From Anoplopoma fimbria (Eukaryota > Chordata > Actinopteri > Perciformes > Anoplopomatidae), in NCBI RefSeq assembly GCF_027596085.1, contig NC_072460.1, positions 11,823,326 to 11,887,325 on the forward strand: a stretch of DNA of 64,000 nucleotides, read 5' to 3'. Below, in pieces: positions 37,675 through 51,100 of the stretch. The notes beneath the pieces are model-generated. The model ran no database searches and was not told where the DNA came from. It was given only the letters and a program-made list of their open reading frames with translations. The position numbers and the translations under genes were made by a program. The first letter of the stretch is position 1; every line of letters starts with the position of its first letter.

Positions 37675-37688
37675 CCACCAGGTGGCAG
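37675..37688 (+). promoter_or_regulatory. consensus CTCF-type binding motif
   Basis: CCACCAGGTGGCAG matches every position of the degenerate vertebrate CTCF core (CCASYAGRKGGCRS). It sits between the stress gene hsp70 and the neuronal kcnc4. Occupancy and insulator function are inference. Confidence 0.55.
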
Positions 37689-38202
37689 TGTCAGCTCGTG
37701 TCAGAGACATCATGAGTTTTCATAACACACTGGAGGCCTCAAAGCTACCTGTTGGATCACACTTTGTAGTTGCTCAATAATAACAACAATTAGTATAATA
37801 ATCTTTGACTACTCCTGGAAATAGCACTAAAAGCACAACTGTATCTTTCAGTTGAACTGCAGCTGAAAGTCTCGGCTAACATTAATCCTAATATAAAGAG
37901 CGATGAGATGGCTTCGTTTCAGAGGATAGTCTGTGCAGCTGTCGTGCAGTGAAAAATCTTTAAACGTTCAGGACGGTATTGGCCCTTTATAGTGGAAGCA
38001 AACTAGTCCTTCAGTCAGGTAGTGAAAGTAGCTAACAATAAGCCCTTTTCTCACATGCTGGAGTGGATATATTACTAACACCTGTACAACAATCCATGCA
38101 TTTGCAAAAGGTACACTGCAGCACACAACAATCCCCATATAATATACAGTTTGTACGTGTTGCTGTTGGTCTCCTATTGCATATGAATCGTACAGCTTTA
38201 AT

Positions 38203-38367
<165 letters not shown>

Positions 38368-38640
38368 AGAGGGAGTGGTTCAGTAATGCGCCAACCTTCG
38401 CCAGCAGCCAAAGAGTTAAACTGTCGAGGCTGCTGTTGAACGCACCATCCATCCATCCGGGCTGTGTCGCTAAGGGAAGAGAGGCTCCTTGTGATAAAAG
38501 CACCAGATCCCCAGCTGGAAAGCCACCTCACATCTGGCACGCGAGCAGAGCCGGAACAACTGGTGGAATACATCAGCGCGTGATTGTTGGCTCATTGTTC
38601 AGGCTTCACCATCTTGGCGGAGAAGATAAAAGTTGTCGGG

Positions 38641-39145
38641 GATGATTGTGGATTTTAGCGTTGCAGAATGTGGATATGATCTGTCTAAAACCAGGTGAGG
38701 AGTGACACATTACCTCGGACTGAGTGGCTCATCCTAAAGGCACGTACTGTAGGCTGCTGTGCGTAATTGGTATATTATTTTTGTTTCAACAATTTTGTTT
38801 TCCTGAGCGGGAAATACTTCCAACATCTGGAAGTATTAATTGAAGTCCCATTGTGTGATCCATTCGTCGTAAACATTGAACAACACCTCCAGTGAGCCCG
38901 ACTAGTCGCGTTTTATTCCGACAGCAGCAGACGGAGTTTGGTAACAGGTGGTTTTTGTGGTGCGTCTCACTTTGCCGCGCTGTCTGGATTATTAGGCTGT
39001 TATTATTATTTGGATATGCTATATGAGAGGCACAGGTCAGGCAATATAAGGACTGGGGTGTGACATGAAGGCGCACTTGGCGTTAATCTTCTGATTTTGC
39101 AGCTTTTAACGAAGGGGCGAGCAGCCGGAAGGTCCCTGCCTCCCG
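38641..39145 (+). other. kcnc4 5' UTR region with a possible intron
   Basis: A donor-like CCAG|GTGAGG (38694/38695) and an acceptor TGATTTTGCAG (ending 39102) suggest a noncoding exon spliced to 39103, 43 bases before the ATG. An unspliced 5' UTR is equally possible. No TATA box is evident. Confidence 0.35.
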
Positions 39146-42100
39146 ATGATAAGCTCGGTGTGTGTTTCGTCTTACCGGGGCCGCAAGTCGGGCAACAAAC
39201 CTCCGTCTAAAACATGTCTGAAGGAGGAGATGTGCAGAGGGGAAGACTCGGACAAAATCATCATCAACGTCGGTGGCACCCGACATGAAACCTACAAGAG
39301 CACCCTCAGGACCTTGCCGGGGACGCGCCTGGCCTGGCTGGCGGACCCGGAGCCGCAGGTCAGCTCCGACCCGGACGCCGCGCCCCCGAGTGCCGAGTTG
39401 TTCTTCGACAGACACCCGGGCATCTTCGCCTACGTGCTGAACTACTACCGGACCGGGAAGCTGCACTGCCCGGCCGACGTCTGCGGGCCGCTCTTCGAGG
39501 AGGAGCTGGCGTACTGGGGGATCGACGAGACCGACGTGGAGCCGTGCTGCTGGATGACCTACCGGCAGCACCGGGACGCGGAGGAGGCCCTGGAGACCTT
39601 TGAGCCGCCGGACCCGGAGACCGAGGACGACCGAGAGATAGCGAGGCGGTTCGGAATCGAGGACTGTCCCGACAGGTCGAGGGGCTGCTGCGAAGTCTGG
39701 CAGCCGAAGGTCTGGGCTCTGTTTGAAGACCCGTACTCGTCCAGAGCAGCCAGGGTGAGTCCACCAGGTGTTTTACCCTCTGAGCGCCTTAATGAGCACA
39801 GGTGTGAGACCAGACAGCCAGCAAGGGATTTGTCCATTAAGGGGAAATGGGCGCACGTGGTGTCCTAGTCAACAGGTGTCCTTACGAAGTCCAGCACCAG
39901 ACAATCAGACAACAACCGTGATACGTTCAAAGGAGTCAAGTCTTTTTAAGTTCTCTGAATGAAACGTCTATGTTGTGTGTTTACTATCTACCCCTTACAA
40001 ATAGGATTTCTCCTCACCAGAGGTTTTAGTCTAGCTTATAGTTTGTTATCTGCAGGGTCAGCAGCTCAATTCAATTTCAATTAACTTGAAATATCCCAAG
40101 GATAATTCACTAAAAACAAATACTGCTTACCAAGTCCTGTAAAATCAAGGGACACAATAAAACAATTAAAACATATGGAATAATAGCAGCACTCTCTATA
40201 GTCTGCCAGTCTAGTGCACCTGTTTCACTTTACTCCTCGGTGGCCTGAATGTTATTGCTTGGTTATTTAGTTGTTAAATCCTCCAACCTAATAACTCAAC
40301 TTGATCAAGTGACTATAGAAAACGTATTAATAGCTACATCATTTGAACCTGGCAATGCCAATATCCATGGGACTGTGACTTGGTTTTTTTAGGACACGTC
40401 TGTTCTCTGGCCACAGTTCATATCTTCACATCTGTTTCATTGATTGTTTCCAAGAACAGATGTAGATTTGCAAACGCATCAACTAGGGACTGAGTCTGAA
40501 CATCTGTTCAGGTGTTTGATTTGCTCACGTTTTAAACAACAGTCCAACAGAAAAGTATACAAACACCAAATATATTGCGGCATTTGTGCTAATTGGTTTG
40601 AAAAGCAGATAGTAAAAACACAAATGACTGAGTGCATTACTGATGAGGGAAAAATGATAAAACAAGCAAAGGGACAAAATTATTTCACCTTTGGGGTGAC
40701 TTGGAGCGCCGTCTGTGAGTCAGGCTGTATTCAGCATCAGTGGTGGACCTCAGTGATGCACTTGTTGTTGAATGGGAGCAAATCTTTGTGTACTGTTTCC
40801 AAAATATTGTGGAAATCTTTACATCAGTAGTGGAGACTGGTAATGTAGCGTATTAATGTCTGCGATTTTGAAATGAGATGGTCAACAACAATCACATATT
40901 TTATGGGTGGAAATTTCAGGTGTTGTAAGTGTTGGCTGACCTCCTCATTGTTGGGGTCCAACAGAACCCCCTGCTGTATGTGTGATAGTGATAATAATGG
41001 TGAAATCAACCAATTTTCTTTCCTTAAATTATGTTTTTAGTTTCTTCTGGTCTTCACAGACAGAAATCTACAGTGTTTCGTCCTATGTAGTCTCTTACAT
41101 AATAAACAACAACAATTATGATACGGCATGACATATCAGGCTGATAAAACAATGTTAGGTCTGTTTTATGAGCTGTTATAAAGGGTCTATGGACCTCCAG
41201 GACCCCAAACAGTCATTCAAGTTAATGTAGTGTATTTTTGTGCTAGTTCATCTTCTTACCTGTCACTCCACCCGTTCATGGGTAATAGTTAAAAGACATG
41301 ACAAATATATTTATTCAGCTCCCAGTTAAAGTTATTTAAAAAAATGTCATAAATATGTCACATGGACAGCACTCTCTCCCGACAACTAAATGTTGCTTTC
41401 AGTCATGTGAATAGCAGATTTTCAGTTCTTACTTAAATATATGTTATGAAATTGTATCAGAATGCTGAAAATAGAGAAAATGCTGTTTCATGACAAAAAT
41501 ACAGTGCTGCTGAAGTGTTCCCACACATCCCGTTCAAGGGTTGTACTCAAAGCTTCTCTAAACACGAGTGTTTGAAAGGCTGCAGGAGTGTACATCCATG
41601 TACAGTAAATCATGCTGTATATTAAACAGAAGAATGGGGTCTTAAATACACATAATCATCCATTTATCACAAAATTAAAAATCTAATCTGCTATGTTGAG
41701 AGAAACACCACTGCCCAATTATAAGTGTCTTTTGCTTATTTGTGAATACTATTTTATTCAAAGATTGTCATCATGTCACACCTGACGTGTTTGACATGTA
41801 TTTCTGATTTTAAGAAATACACTCCCCAAAAGATCAATCTCAATTTCTATATTTCATCACGGTGAACAAGATACACTTCTGTTTGGTTCATCGATAAAAT
41901 AAATATTTCAATGTTGTAAATTAAAATAATTTTGCTGTAATGTCTTCCACAGGGAAAAACAGTGATTTCTAAGCGTTTGAAAGTATCATCTGCCTAATGG
42001 CTAAGCAACAAAAGCATCAGAGCACTAAATTAACTAAACATGGAGGCAAGTATCGAGTGTCACTGGCAGGAGCTGTCAGGCAAAGGGCCAGGAGCTTTCA

Positions 42101-45100
42101 ATGGTCAAAAAAGAAAAATGCATTTAGTCCAGAAAGAGAGAGGCTGATGCTCACTCTAATTTCTGTTTGCATGTTTATGGAGTTGAATGGTCTATTCAGA
42201 GGCTCCTGCAGTGATGCAAAAGTTCTTATTGCATGCCAGTCACAATACAAATAGTGTTTATTTTAGCTTCCCGTCCAGGTGGCATCTGCAGGCTGTCACT
42301 GTAGAACAGCCGACATCTCTGAGTCACAGCTGCCATCTGAAGATGACCGCGCTCTGCCTGCCAGTTCATCACGTCTGTCTCTCACCACTGAATATTTGTA
42401 AATGAATCCATCAGGATTTCACTTTAGATGTGAATCTGGAACCATGTAACAAGAAGGAGGGAGTGCGGATCCATATTGACCCAGTCATAATGCTCTTTGT
42501 CCATTTCCTCTTCAGCTGATTCATGCACGTATGTTAGCTCTGTGTGCATTCTGAGAGGAGTGCATTTTGAGGGACTCATGTTACCTTTATGGCCTTTTAT
42601 ATTTTAAAGAGCCTCTGAGCTCAGCTGAGGTAATGTGATTCTTGAAAGCTGGAGGGAAATTAATCTGTCGATCATTTCAGCCACTTCCTCCTCACTATCA
42701 ACAATGACTAGAGATGTAGCTCTGTGAAAGTCGGGACATAAAGACTGTTCTGATGATGGCACCGCTCAGATGTTAGAGATCATATACAGCTGCAGTTATG
42801 TTCGTAAGATTCAAGTTCTGACTCTCAGCTTTAATTTGAGGGTGTTTACTTTCACATAAGACTTTGAATGAATTGTAGTCCTCTTGGACGTGCTAGGCAA
42901 CATGAAATTTCACGGCAATCTCCTGACTTTTCCTCTCGCGCAACCAACAGATTGACATTTGTGGTTTTGCGTGAAAGGACAAGTAAACATTACACCAGAT
43001 TCATGTATGTATGTATATTCATGACCATTAAAGCTGTTACTTATACTAACTTACTTATAAACATCAGCATGTTAGCACACTCACGGTTGCATTTAGTGCC
43101 ACAGAGCCACGAGCATGGTTGTAAACTCTACATAGTCCTTATATTTTAGATGACAAAGTTTTAATAACTGAAGCATTAGGTTAACATAATTAACATTTAA
43201 TTGTAAATCTTTTAATCGACTGGTTGAATTTTATGACTCAAAAGACATCAGCAGACTTGTATCCACCCTGTCTGCATATTTAGGATCAGGATACATTTGG
43301 GGTTAAAAGTAATAAACAGGATACAATTTCTACAATGTTCGCAAAATATGGATGTGACACTCAAATACCAAGCTGAAAATCAGAACATTTAGCTTGTTAG
43401 AATTTATTTTTTAACCAAGTTACTGGAGCACAGAGCCAAAACACTAAAATCATTGTTCTAATAGTAATACTATAGAAATAAACATTTCAGTTTCAACACC
43501 TGGAGAGCTCCTTGAACCTGAAAGTGTACCAGGCTTCGTAGTCTCAGATTAGTTGCATGTGACAATCAGACTTGACATTAACATTGCACATGTTAAATCT
43601 TCCCATGTGCAATATTTCATAAATAGCACAGCGCTGCTGCCTGTAATTAATCACGGCAGCGGTAATGGGCTACAAGTTGTTATCAGTGGAGAGCAATTAA
43701 AACTGCCTTTTCCACAGAAAAGAGCAATGCATTTTATCCCACATAAAGAAAGAAATCAATCTGTCTTTGTTGTGAGACCAAGGGACTAACTGATGTGGGA
43801 TTGTTTAGGTCTGCATATTATCTGGATTCTACATTTCAAATAACAAATCAATTTGGCAATAGAAAATGCTGTTGTGTTTTAATCTGTTCAGATTTTACGC
43901 TTACAGTTCTCATTGATTGACATTTACATTAAGATTCTGTGACTGGATCAGACACCTTGGCATGAATTTAGATTTTTCTTTTTTTATTGTCAAATTAGAT
44001 TAGACGCACTACTTTTACACAGCTGTTAAAGCCGATAATGTCGCCCCAGTAGCATAGCGAACACCCATTTGTTTCCCCTTGTTGTTTGCATTGTTAGCTG
44101 CAAACTGCTGGCTCAACTGCTGCCATGTTTAGAGCTGTTGAGCGGCAATATAAGTGCTTCCGATCCAGTATTTAGCACCTTTAATTATGTATAGATTAGA
44201 TGTTGATATACAGATTTAATTAATGTTGAATGAGCCACCACCTTACACTTAAATATTGATATTAGATGAAAATGTCCAACCATAATAAGAACTTAATATT
44301 GCCTTTTCACCTTTGTCTCCAGGGAATCACATCAATGTATTCACTTCTCTGTCACCACATCCTCATCAAAACCTAATTTCGTCTTTCTTGCTTAATATAG
44401 AAAGCCATTCTCAAACGTCACATTTTGTCTCGGTGTCACACCCAGTTGATAAATAATAAATGAGCGTTCTGAGCCTGACTTTCACAGCACTGACACCTTT
44501 CTATGCTGCTCTGTGATTGGAACACAGGATTTGATTTTTAACACATCATTAAAGCAGCGCAGCCTCGTTAGGAGACGCTTATAACACTGAATCTTCAGTG
44601 ATAGAGGGATGTAATGGTGTGAGATTATGTTGGCTGTTTATTCTGCTCAGTTCTAAACTGTTTGTTGAAAATAAATTGGCCATGTTTTATTGTGAGGTTG
44701 GTGGAAGTATACACAGAGTTTGCAGACTTTTTTTGAAGACAAATTAAAATCAATAAATACATGTTACTAATAATGTAATCTTATATCCACAAAACCAAAT
44801 GTTTTTCCCTTTTTTAAAAGTCCCTCAGTTAAAAAGCCTAAGTATTTGTCCTTGATTACACATTTTGATACTGAGCATTGCTAAAATATACAAATATCAT
44901 CTTATTTAATAGTGTAGAAGATTTGCCAGATTAAATAGTGTTCTATCAGCTTCAAACCTCAGAAGGATTATAGACAGTGTGTTATATTATTGTACATTTG
45001 GGAAGGAGAAATATGTCAAGTTATTCTCTGTGTCCTTGATATTGCATGTGATGTCATACATATCTCCGGTCTTCTCTCAGAGGGATCCTGTGTTAAGAGC

Positions 45101-48100
45101 GTTTACTAACAGAGGTATCAAGGTGTTAATAGAATATTATATTCCATTAAAGCCACATAAGAGAGGAATCAATGGCCCCTTTCTTGTTTTCCCCCGTGAT
45201 CTGGTGTCTGTCCCGGTCTTAAAGATCCACAGCATCAACTTCTTGTACCTGTTGAACTGGAGTTACCCATCTCTCTATCCTCCTCCTAGTTAATGAGATG
45301 TTCAGCTCTGTGAAGGAAGGTCTTCACCACTGAACTTCAAATTGTAAGTGGTGGATTTGGGATTTGCCATGTTGCTGCTGCAGGTTATTGATTGTTGATG
45401 AAGGCTGATTAAAGCTGAAAATGACTTAAAGCCCTTTAATGGCAGCGAGTTAAAATTCATAATTGAGTTATACCTCCCCCGATATTTGTATTGTTTTATA
45501 ACACAGTTTAGATCATCCCTTCAGCTTCTGGTTACATGAAATATAAACATGTGACAACGAATAACTTATCTACGGATATCCTGAAGACACCCAGCTGACA
45601 GGCTGAGTAGTGGACCTTAATTCTCCTTCATCTTCAGGAGGACTGATTCTGAATCAGTGTGACATGAATTCTAAGAAAACACCAGAAGTGGCTGCTCTCA
45701 TCAGCTTTGCAGCTGCTGACTGTTCATAAGGCTCGTTGTTGTGGTTCTTGTGTATAGCGTGTCAGTGTTAGTAACAGAGCGTGATGCTGAACAGCTGGAG
45801 GTGATGGCCATGATGGGACTCCCCAGCTGCTGCACCCTGACGCACAGCCCGCTGCCTGTCCTGTGTGCCTCGCTCCCGCTCTGTTTTCCCATCTGGGACC
45901 GGGCGGCTGTCCCCTCGGGGGAACATTGGCTCTCTTTGCACGCTGACACCTGATGACCTTGGATCATCGTCTTTTTGCCACCAGTGAACGGCTTTACATC
46001 TCCTCAGAGGCTTTACTGTACTCTACTCCTGTGGGTTCAGCGCACGTGTGTCATCTTTAACAAAAAGTCGTGGTAGAAGTATTGTTGCCGTTCACAGTGA
46101 TGAACGCACAAATAATTATGTATCAGCTCTGCCGTTTCTGTGAGTTCTATGGAGCTTTATAGCGTCTTTTAAAGCATTATTCAGCTGTCCGGCCAACAGC
46201 TGAACTGTTTTGGTCTCACTGCTTTCAATGCTTGGTTTTCAGTGAAAAGTGGTCTAAAAACCCACTGAACACTACCTTCTCAGCACTAAACAGCAGTCAG
46301 ACACAGTTATAAACTAGCTGGTAAACATAGTGAAACATTTAAGGGTGAATATTGGACTTGGGTATACACACAAAGGTAAACACAAATCTAAATGTATGCT
46401 AATTTTACGCTGTGTCTTCTGCATGTGCAAGTAGAAATCTGTATGCTAACAAATCAGCCATGACAACTTTATAAGATATGTAAGTGATAATGCTTTAAGG
46501 GTTTAAGTTAAAGGTTTAAGTTAAAGAAGAAAACCTATGGTGTTAATATTACAAGAGAAAGTCCAGCATTCAAAATATTAGTAAGTAATAGTTAAGATGT
46601 TCTATTGGCTAAATATACTTGAAGCATACACATTTAAATATGTTCTGCATATAAATGGGCTTGGTGAGAGTTATACTATAATTACTGATACATTCATGCC
46701 TTAATAGCATTTCATTGTTGCAATTGGTGTTAGTGGAACTATTTATTACCAGTCCCTTCTCCCTGGAGCTTTCAATCTGATCTCATGGTCTTCATCAGCA
46801 GATGTAGATTGTTGATCTCAGGCATTTAAATAAAGTGAATGAGGTGAAATGTAATAGCAATTCAATCCGATCATCAGGCTTACTAAGAGCTGAAACTGTA
46901 AAACAAATGTAGTAGAATACACAATTTTAAATATTTGCCACTCACATTTAGTGGAGTAGCATAAAATGGAAAACCTCAAATGTTATTGTACTGTAAGAAA
47001 ATTTAAATGTAACTTTATTGATCATCAGGAGATAAATAACTATTACAGCAAGTAGACCATAAAGGTAAAAAGGAACTTGATGGATATGAAAAGATATGTA
47101 GATAAATAACAAATATGCTACATAGACAGGGTTATATACATCTAATGCTTGAATCAGCTTTAACTTTCAGGAAGATTGTAAAAGCTACTTTCACATTCAC
47201 AGGAAATAAAAAAAACTAAAAGTTGCACAGTTAACATGCAGTTGTTAACATTCTTCATAACATCAGCAGGCTCAGTAGACCAACATGGAAACACTGGTGG
47301 CAAAGAGAGATTATGGAAATCACTCACACACTCTGACTGTTTAAATTTCCCACCATTCAGCTGTAAACACGATATTGGGGTCTCACTTTGTGTCCAACCT
47401 TAAAAAAACCATACAGACACATTTAAATGCTGCAAGATTTATTGGACACTTGCAGACATGTACACATGCCAATAAATAAGAATACAAACAACCAGAGAGA
47501 CGAATGCTTCACTACAAACCCCAAAATACTTTGGGGTTTCACAGGTGTGAGGTCAAGCCGTGTGGTGTTGCTGTGAAGACTTTCTTGTTGAGCCTTTTAT
47601 GAGAGGAGCAAATTGTCTTTATGTGTTGCTGGACCTCCAGCCCTTCTCCCCTGCAGAGGTGCCCCTGGCTGCAAATACCCAGCTCTGTTTAGTTCTTGGA
47701 TAAACCGTTTGGTATTTGAGCAAACTGAACACTGTTAAGGCCTGTTGGGCTCATCACAAGCAACGGAACTCCATTTTATTCCGGTGGCTGCTGATTTATT
47801 GTCATACTGAAGGAGCCTTTTTTGTGTGATGGGTTTTTGTCAAAGCCAGAGAAGTGTGAAAATGTGTTCGGCTGCAAGATGATATTTTATTTATACCCAT
47901 CAAAATAATTAACGTCTCTTCATGAGACGAATACAGAGATTCATGAAACAGCTTGACAGTTTTTAGAAACAAAAAAATGGACACATTTATTGAGGCTTTT
48001 GTTTTCCAACAAACACAACCTCCTGTGTTTGCAAGAGTGAAAGTGTCCAAGCTTCAACCTGCTGAATGTTTGGAGGCTTGGAGCTGGAACTGGGTGGATA

Positions 48101-51100
48101 TCATAAAAGTCCTACATATTACCTGGTGTAGCTATTTGCTGGAAGGTGAAAATAAGTGGCTGATTACACCACTGTGTCACAGAGGGCTCACCTGTCTGTC
48201 TGAATTGTCCCCATCAGAGCTAGCAGGGACAAGGACGGCAGTGCATTGAGAGAATTGTTAACTCTAAATTGGGTGAAAATCTGAACTATTACAATTATAT
48301 TTAATCAGTCAACATTACACATTGATGATGGCTACTTATGTTTAATAATTAAAAGAGGTGTGTTTGACCAAGGAAACAGTATAAAAGTATTTACACATAT
48401 TAGCATTGATTCACAAATGTCCAAGATCTAATTATTCATGAGTTTGCATAGATAACCAAATGGTATGTTGGTCCAATAACTTATTCCTGCAAACTCCTTC
48501 TCTAACACTCCTCTATTCAGGTTATTATTCAGATCTATTGTGCAACAAGTACAGAGCCCATAATGGGACATAGTAGTCCAGAGAGGACTGATGAGAAGCT
48601 GGGGTCATTTTTTTATTAATTGACTTTGTAAGTTGTCTTGCTGAGATGCTTCAACAGAGGATGGACCCTCTCATTCGCTGGAACCCACCCTAATTATCTG
48701 GCACTGACTGTAAATCTGACTCTTTTGTCTAGATAGTTTTCCATTATGAAAGGACACAATTTAAAAAATATTATGTATCTCTGTGTGTGTGTTTGTGTGT
48801 GTTAGACAAACTGTGATTACATGTAAATAAGTATTTTAATACATTTTCTGTGAATAAAGGCTCTAAAAACAAAGTCAGTGTTACTAAAACACGTAGAAAT
48901 TTTCAGATGAAAGCAAGCAAAAACATTTGCAGTCTGTTTCACTGACGCAGGATTTGAAGATTCCACTAGATTCTCAATGATCATTTAAAAAAAATAGATG
49001 AAATATACAAAACGTGCATATCAGCCGCTTAGCATAGGTTACCAAGTATATCTAATCCTGTGCACTTTTGAGTCACACTACTATAAGTATTTCTGTTGCT
49101 AATTTATACTTCCTCACCACTAAAACCTAGAAGGAAACTTTCACTTGTAATGGAGTAAATTGCATTGCAGCGTTGCAATTTTTATTGAGTAGTTCTTGTG
49201 CCACTTCCTAATGTTGATTGAAACAGACTAACAGAGGATAAAAGACAGATTGTTTACTGGTAGAGAAGAGTAGCAAAATCCGTCTACATGGTTACAATGC
49301 TCAACCTCAGCCCCTGTGATGTGCTGAATAAGTAACTATCCAGATGTTTACTTCTGTTTCTGTTAGTTTAAATGCTGTTCGGCTTGTTGTGATATTCCCC
49401 GTGACTCAGCTCCACAGTTGGTTGGCTTGGCGATGCTCAGGGAAACCGTGTCAATGCGACAGGGGGGAACTCTGAGCTCCTCCTGGGGCAGAGTCGGGGT
49501 TTCACAGCCTTCAGCTCAGTCCTCGTCTTCTCAGGGGATCAGAGCTGTGAGCACCTCCGAGCTCTGCAGGGACAAAGTTGAAGAAGGTTGTCATGGTAGA
49601 AAGCTGCAGGTTATCTGGGTGCAAAATAGATACACTATCAGACGTGTACCAAACTGTGTGCAGTACTGCAGTTTTGAACATGGGCTGCTATTTTTTTCAA
49701 CTCCATAAGCTGTCCCATTATATTTAATTTTATTTGTTCCACAGTGAGTTAGTATCTCCATTGGACATCACATGCTTTATTTGTTTTTTGTTATCACAGA
49801 CCCAAACACTATAGAGCAGATTGATATGTGAGAGGCCCCTGGAGGAAAAAAGGAGCTGAGTGCAAGCAAGGTACATGTACATATTTATCCAGCTGAAAGA
49901 ACAGAGAGGCATTGAAATTTGTCTAGACAATAAAGACAGACATGGCCATTGTGCTGGATCAGGAGGATGCCTTGCAGCCACATTGTTCAATTTACTTTCC
50001 ATCAGTTGTAAAAACTGTTTGACTCACTCGCCGTATGTTTGGATTTGTACTTTTAAGAGAGAACATTTGTGTGTTTGTATTGTAATTATTAGAGGGATCA
50101 TTGATAGCAGTGTTTCACTCTGGGAAAAATGTCTGATCAACAGGACTTTTTTCCCCAAGACGTTCTGTGTCAGCAGACTCTGTTCATCCCTACACTTCCT
50201 TCTCCTTCACTTTTGGTTAGAGACGACACAAACTGTTACCAGATGAACCAAAAACCTCCTTTTTCGTTACAGAATTGAACCACAAGGCCGTTGTCTATGT
50301 GATATATGTGAAACACAATTCACAGAAGGCTCATGGTGGGTTTAGTAAGTCAGTGTTGGCACCGTGTGAGCGCCTCCTGCTGTCCGAAACTGGTGAGGCC
50401 CCAGTTATGGGAATCACGTTTCCTCTCAGCATGATTCAGGCTCTGTGTTCATGGCAGTAATTGGTTTGAAATTGGTCTGTTTTTCAAAGAAAATTGTCCT
50501 GGCTCCCAAAAAAAAGAAAAAAGATATGCTCTCTCTAATCTTAAAACTAGAGTGGCACTGGATTATCACAAGAATGAATTCCTGGCAGGTAATAGAATGT
50601 CATGAGGAGGCGTAGTGGTAGCAGAGCAGGAAAAAAAAGAATTTTGTTTGATGTTAAATTTTTTGGAGGGGGGCAGCATAGTTGGTATAAAATGACAGTT
50701 GCCTTTTATAATCCTCATTACCATTTTGTTTTGGTTTCAGGGAATAAACGTGGCGCTGTCAGTCAACCAGCTCATTGGTCCAGACTGAACTGTGTCATTG
50801 GTTGCCATTGAGTTTCAGAGATTAATTTCTTCCTCAGTATGAATTGTAGTAACTTTGGTGGACACCTGATTTCTCATTTAGCAGCATCATTATGTCAATG
50901 TTGGTATTTTTCCAACACTTTGGTTTGCAAAGACCTTCCAAATAATGGAAGTCCTATCGGTCTCAGCTGAGCTTAATTTGTGGTGCTAACTAGCAATGTT
51001 AGCATGCTAACAAGCTAAACTGAAATGGTGAACAGTGTAAACACTTTGCGCTAAACATCAGTATGCTAGCGTGCTGATGTTAGCATTTACCTCAATACAC

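Noticed and set aside
39360..39837. Arg/Ser/Pro-rich minus-strand frames over kcnc4 exon 1
   Set aside because: Shadow frames of a GC-rich coding exon; no family resemblance.
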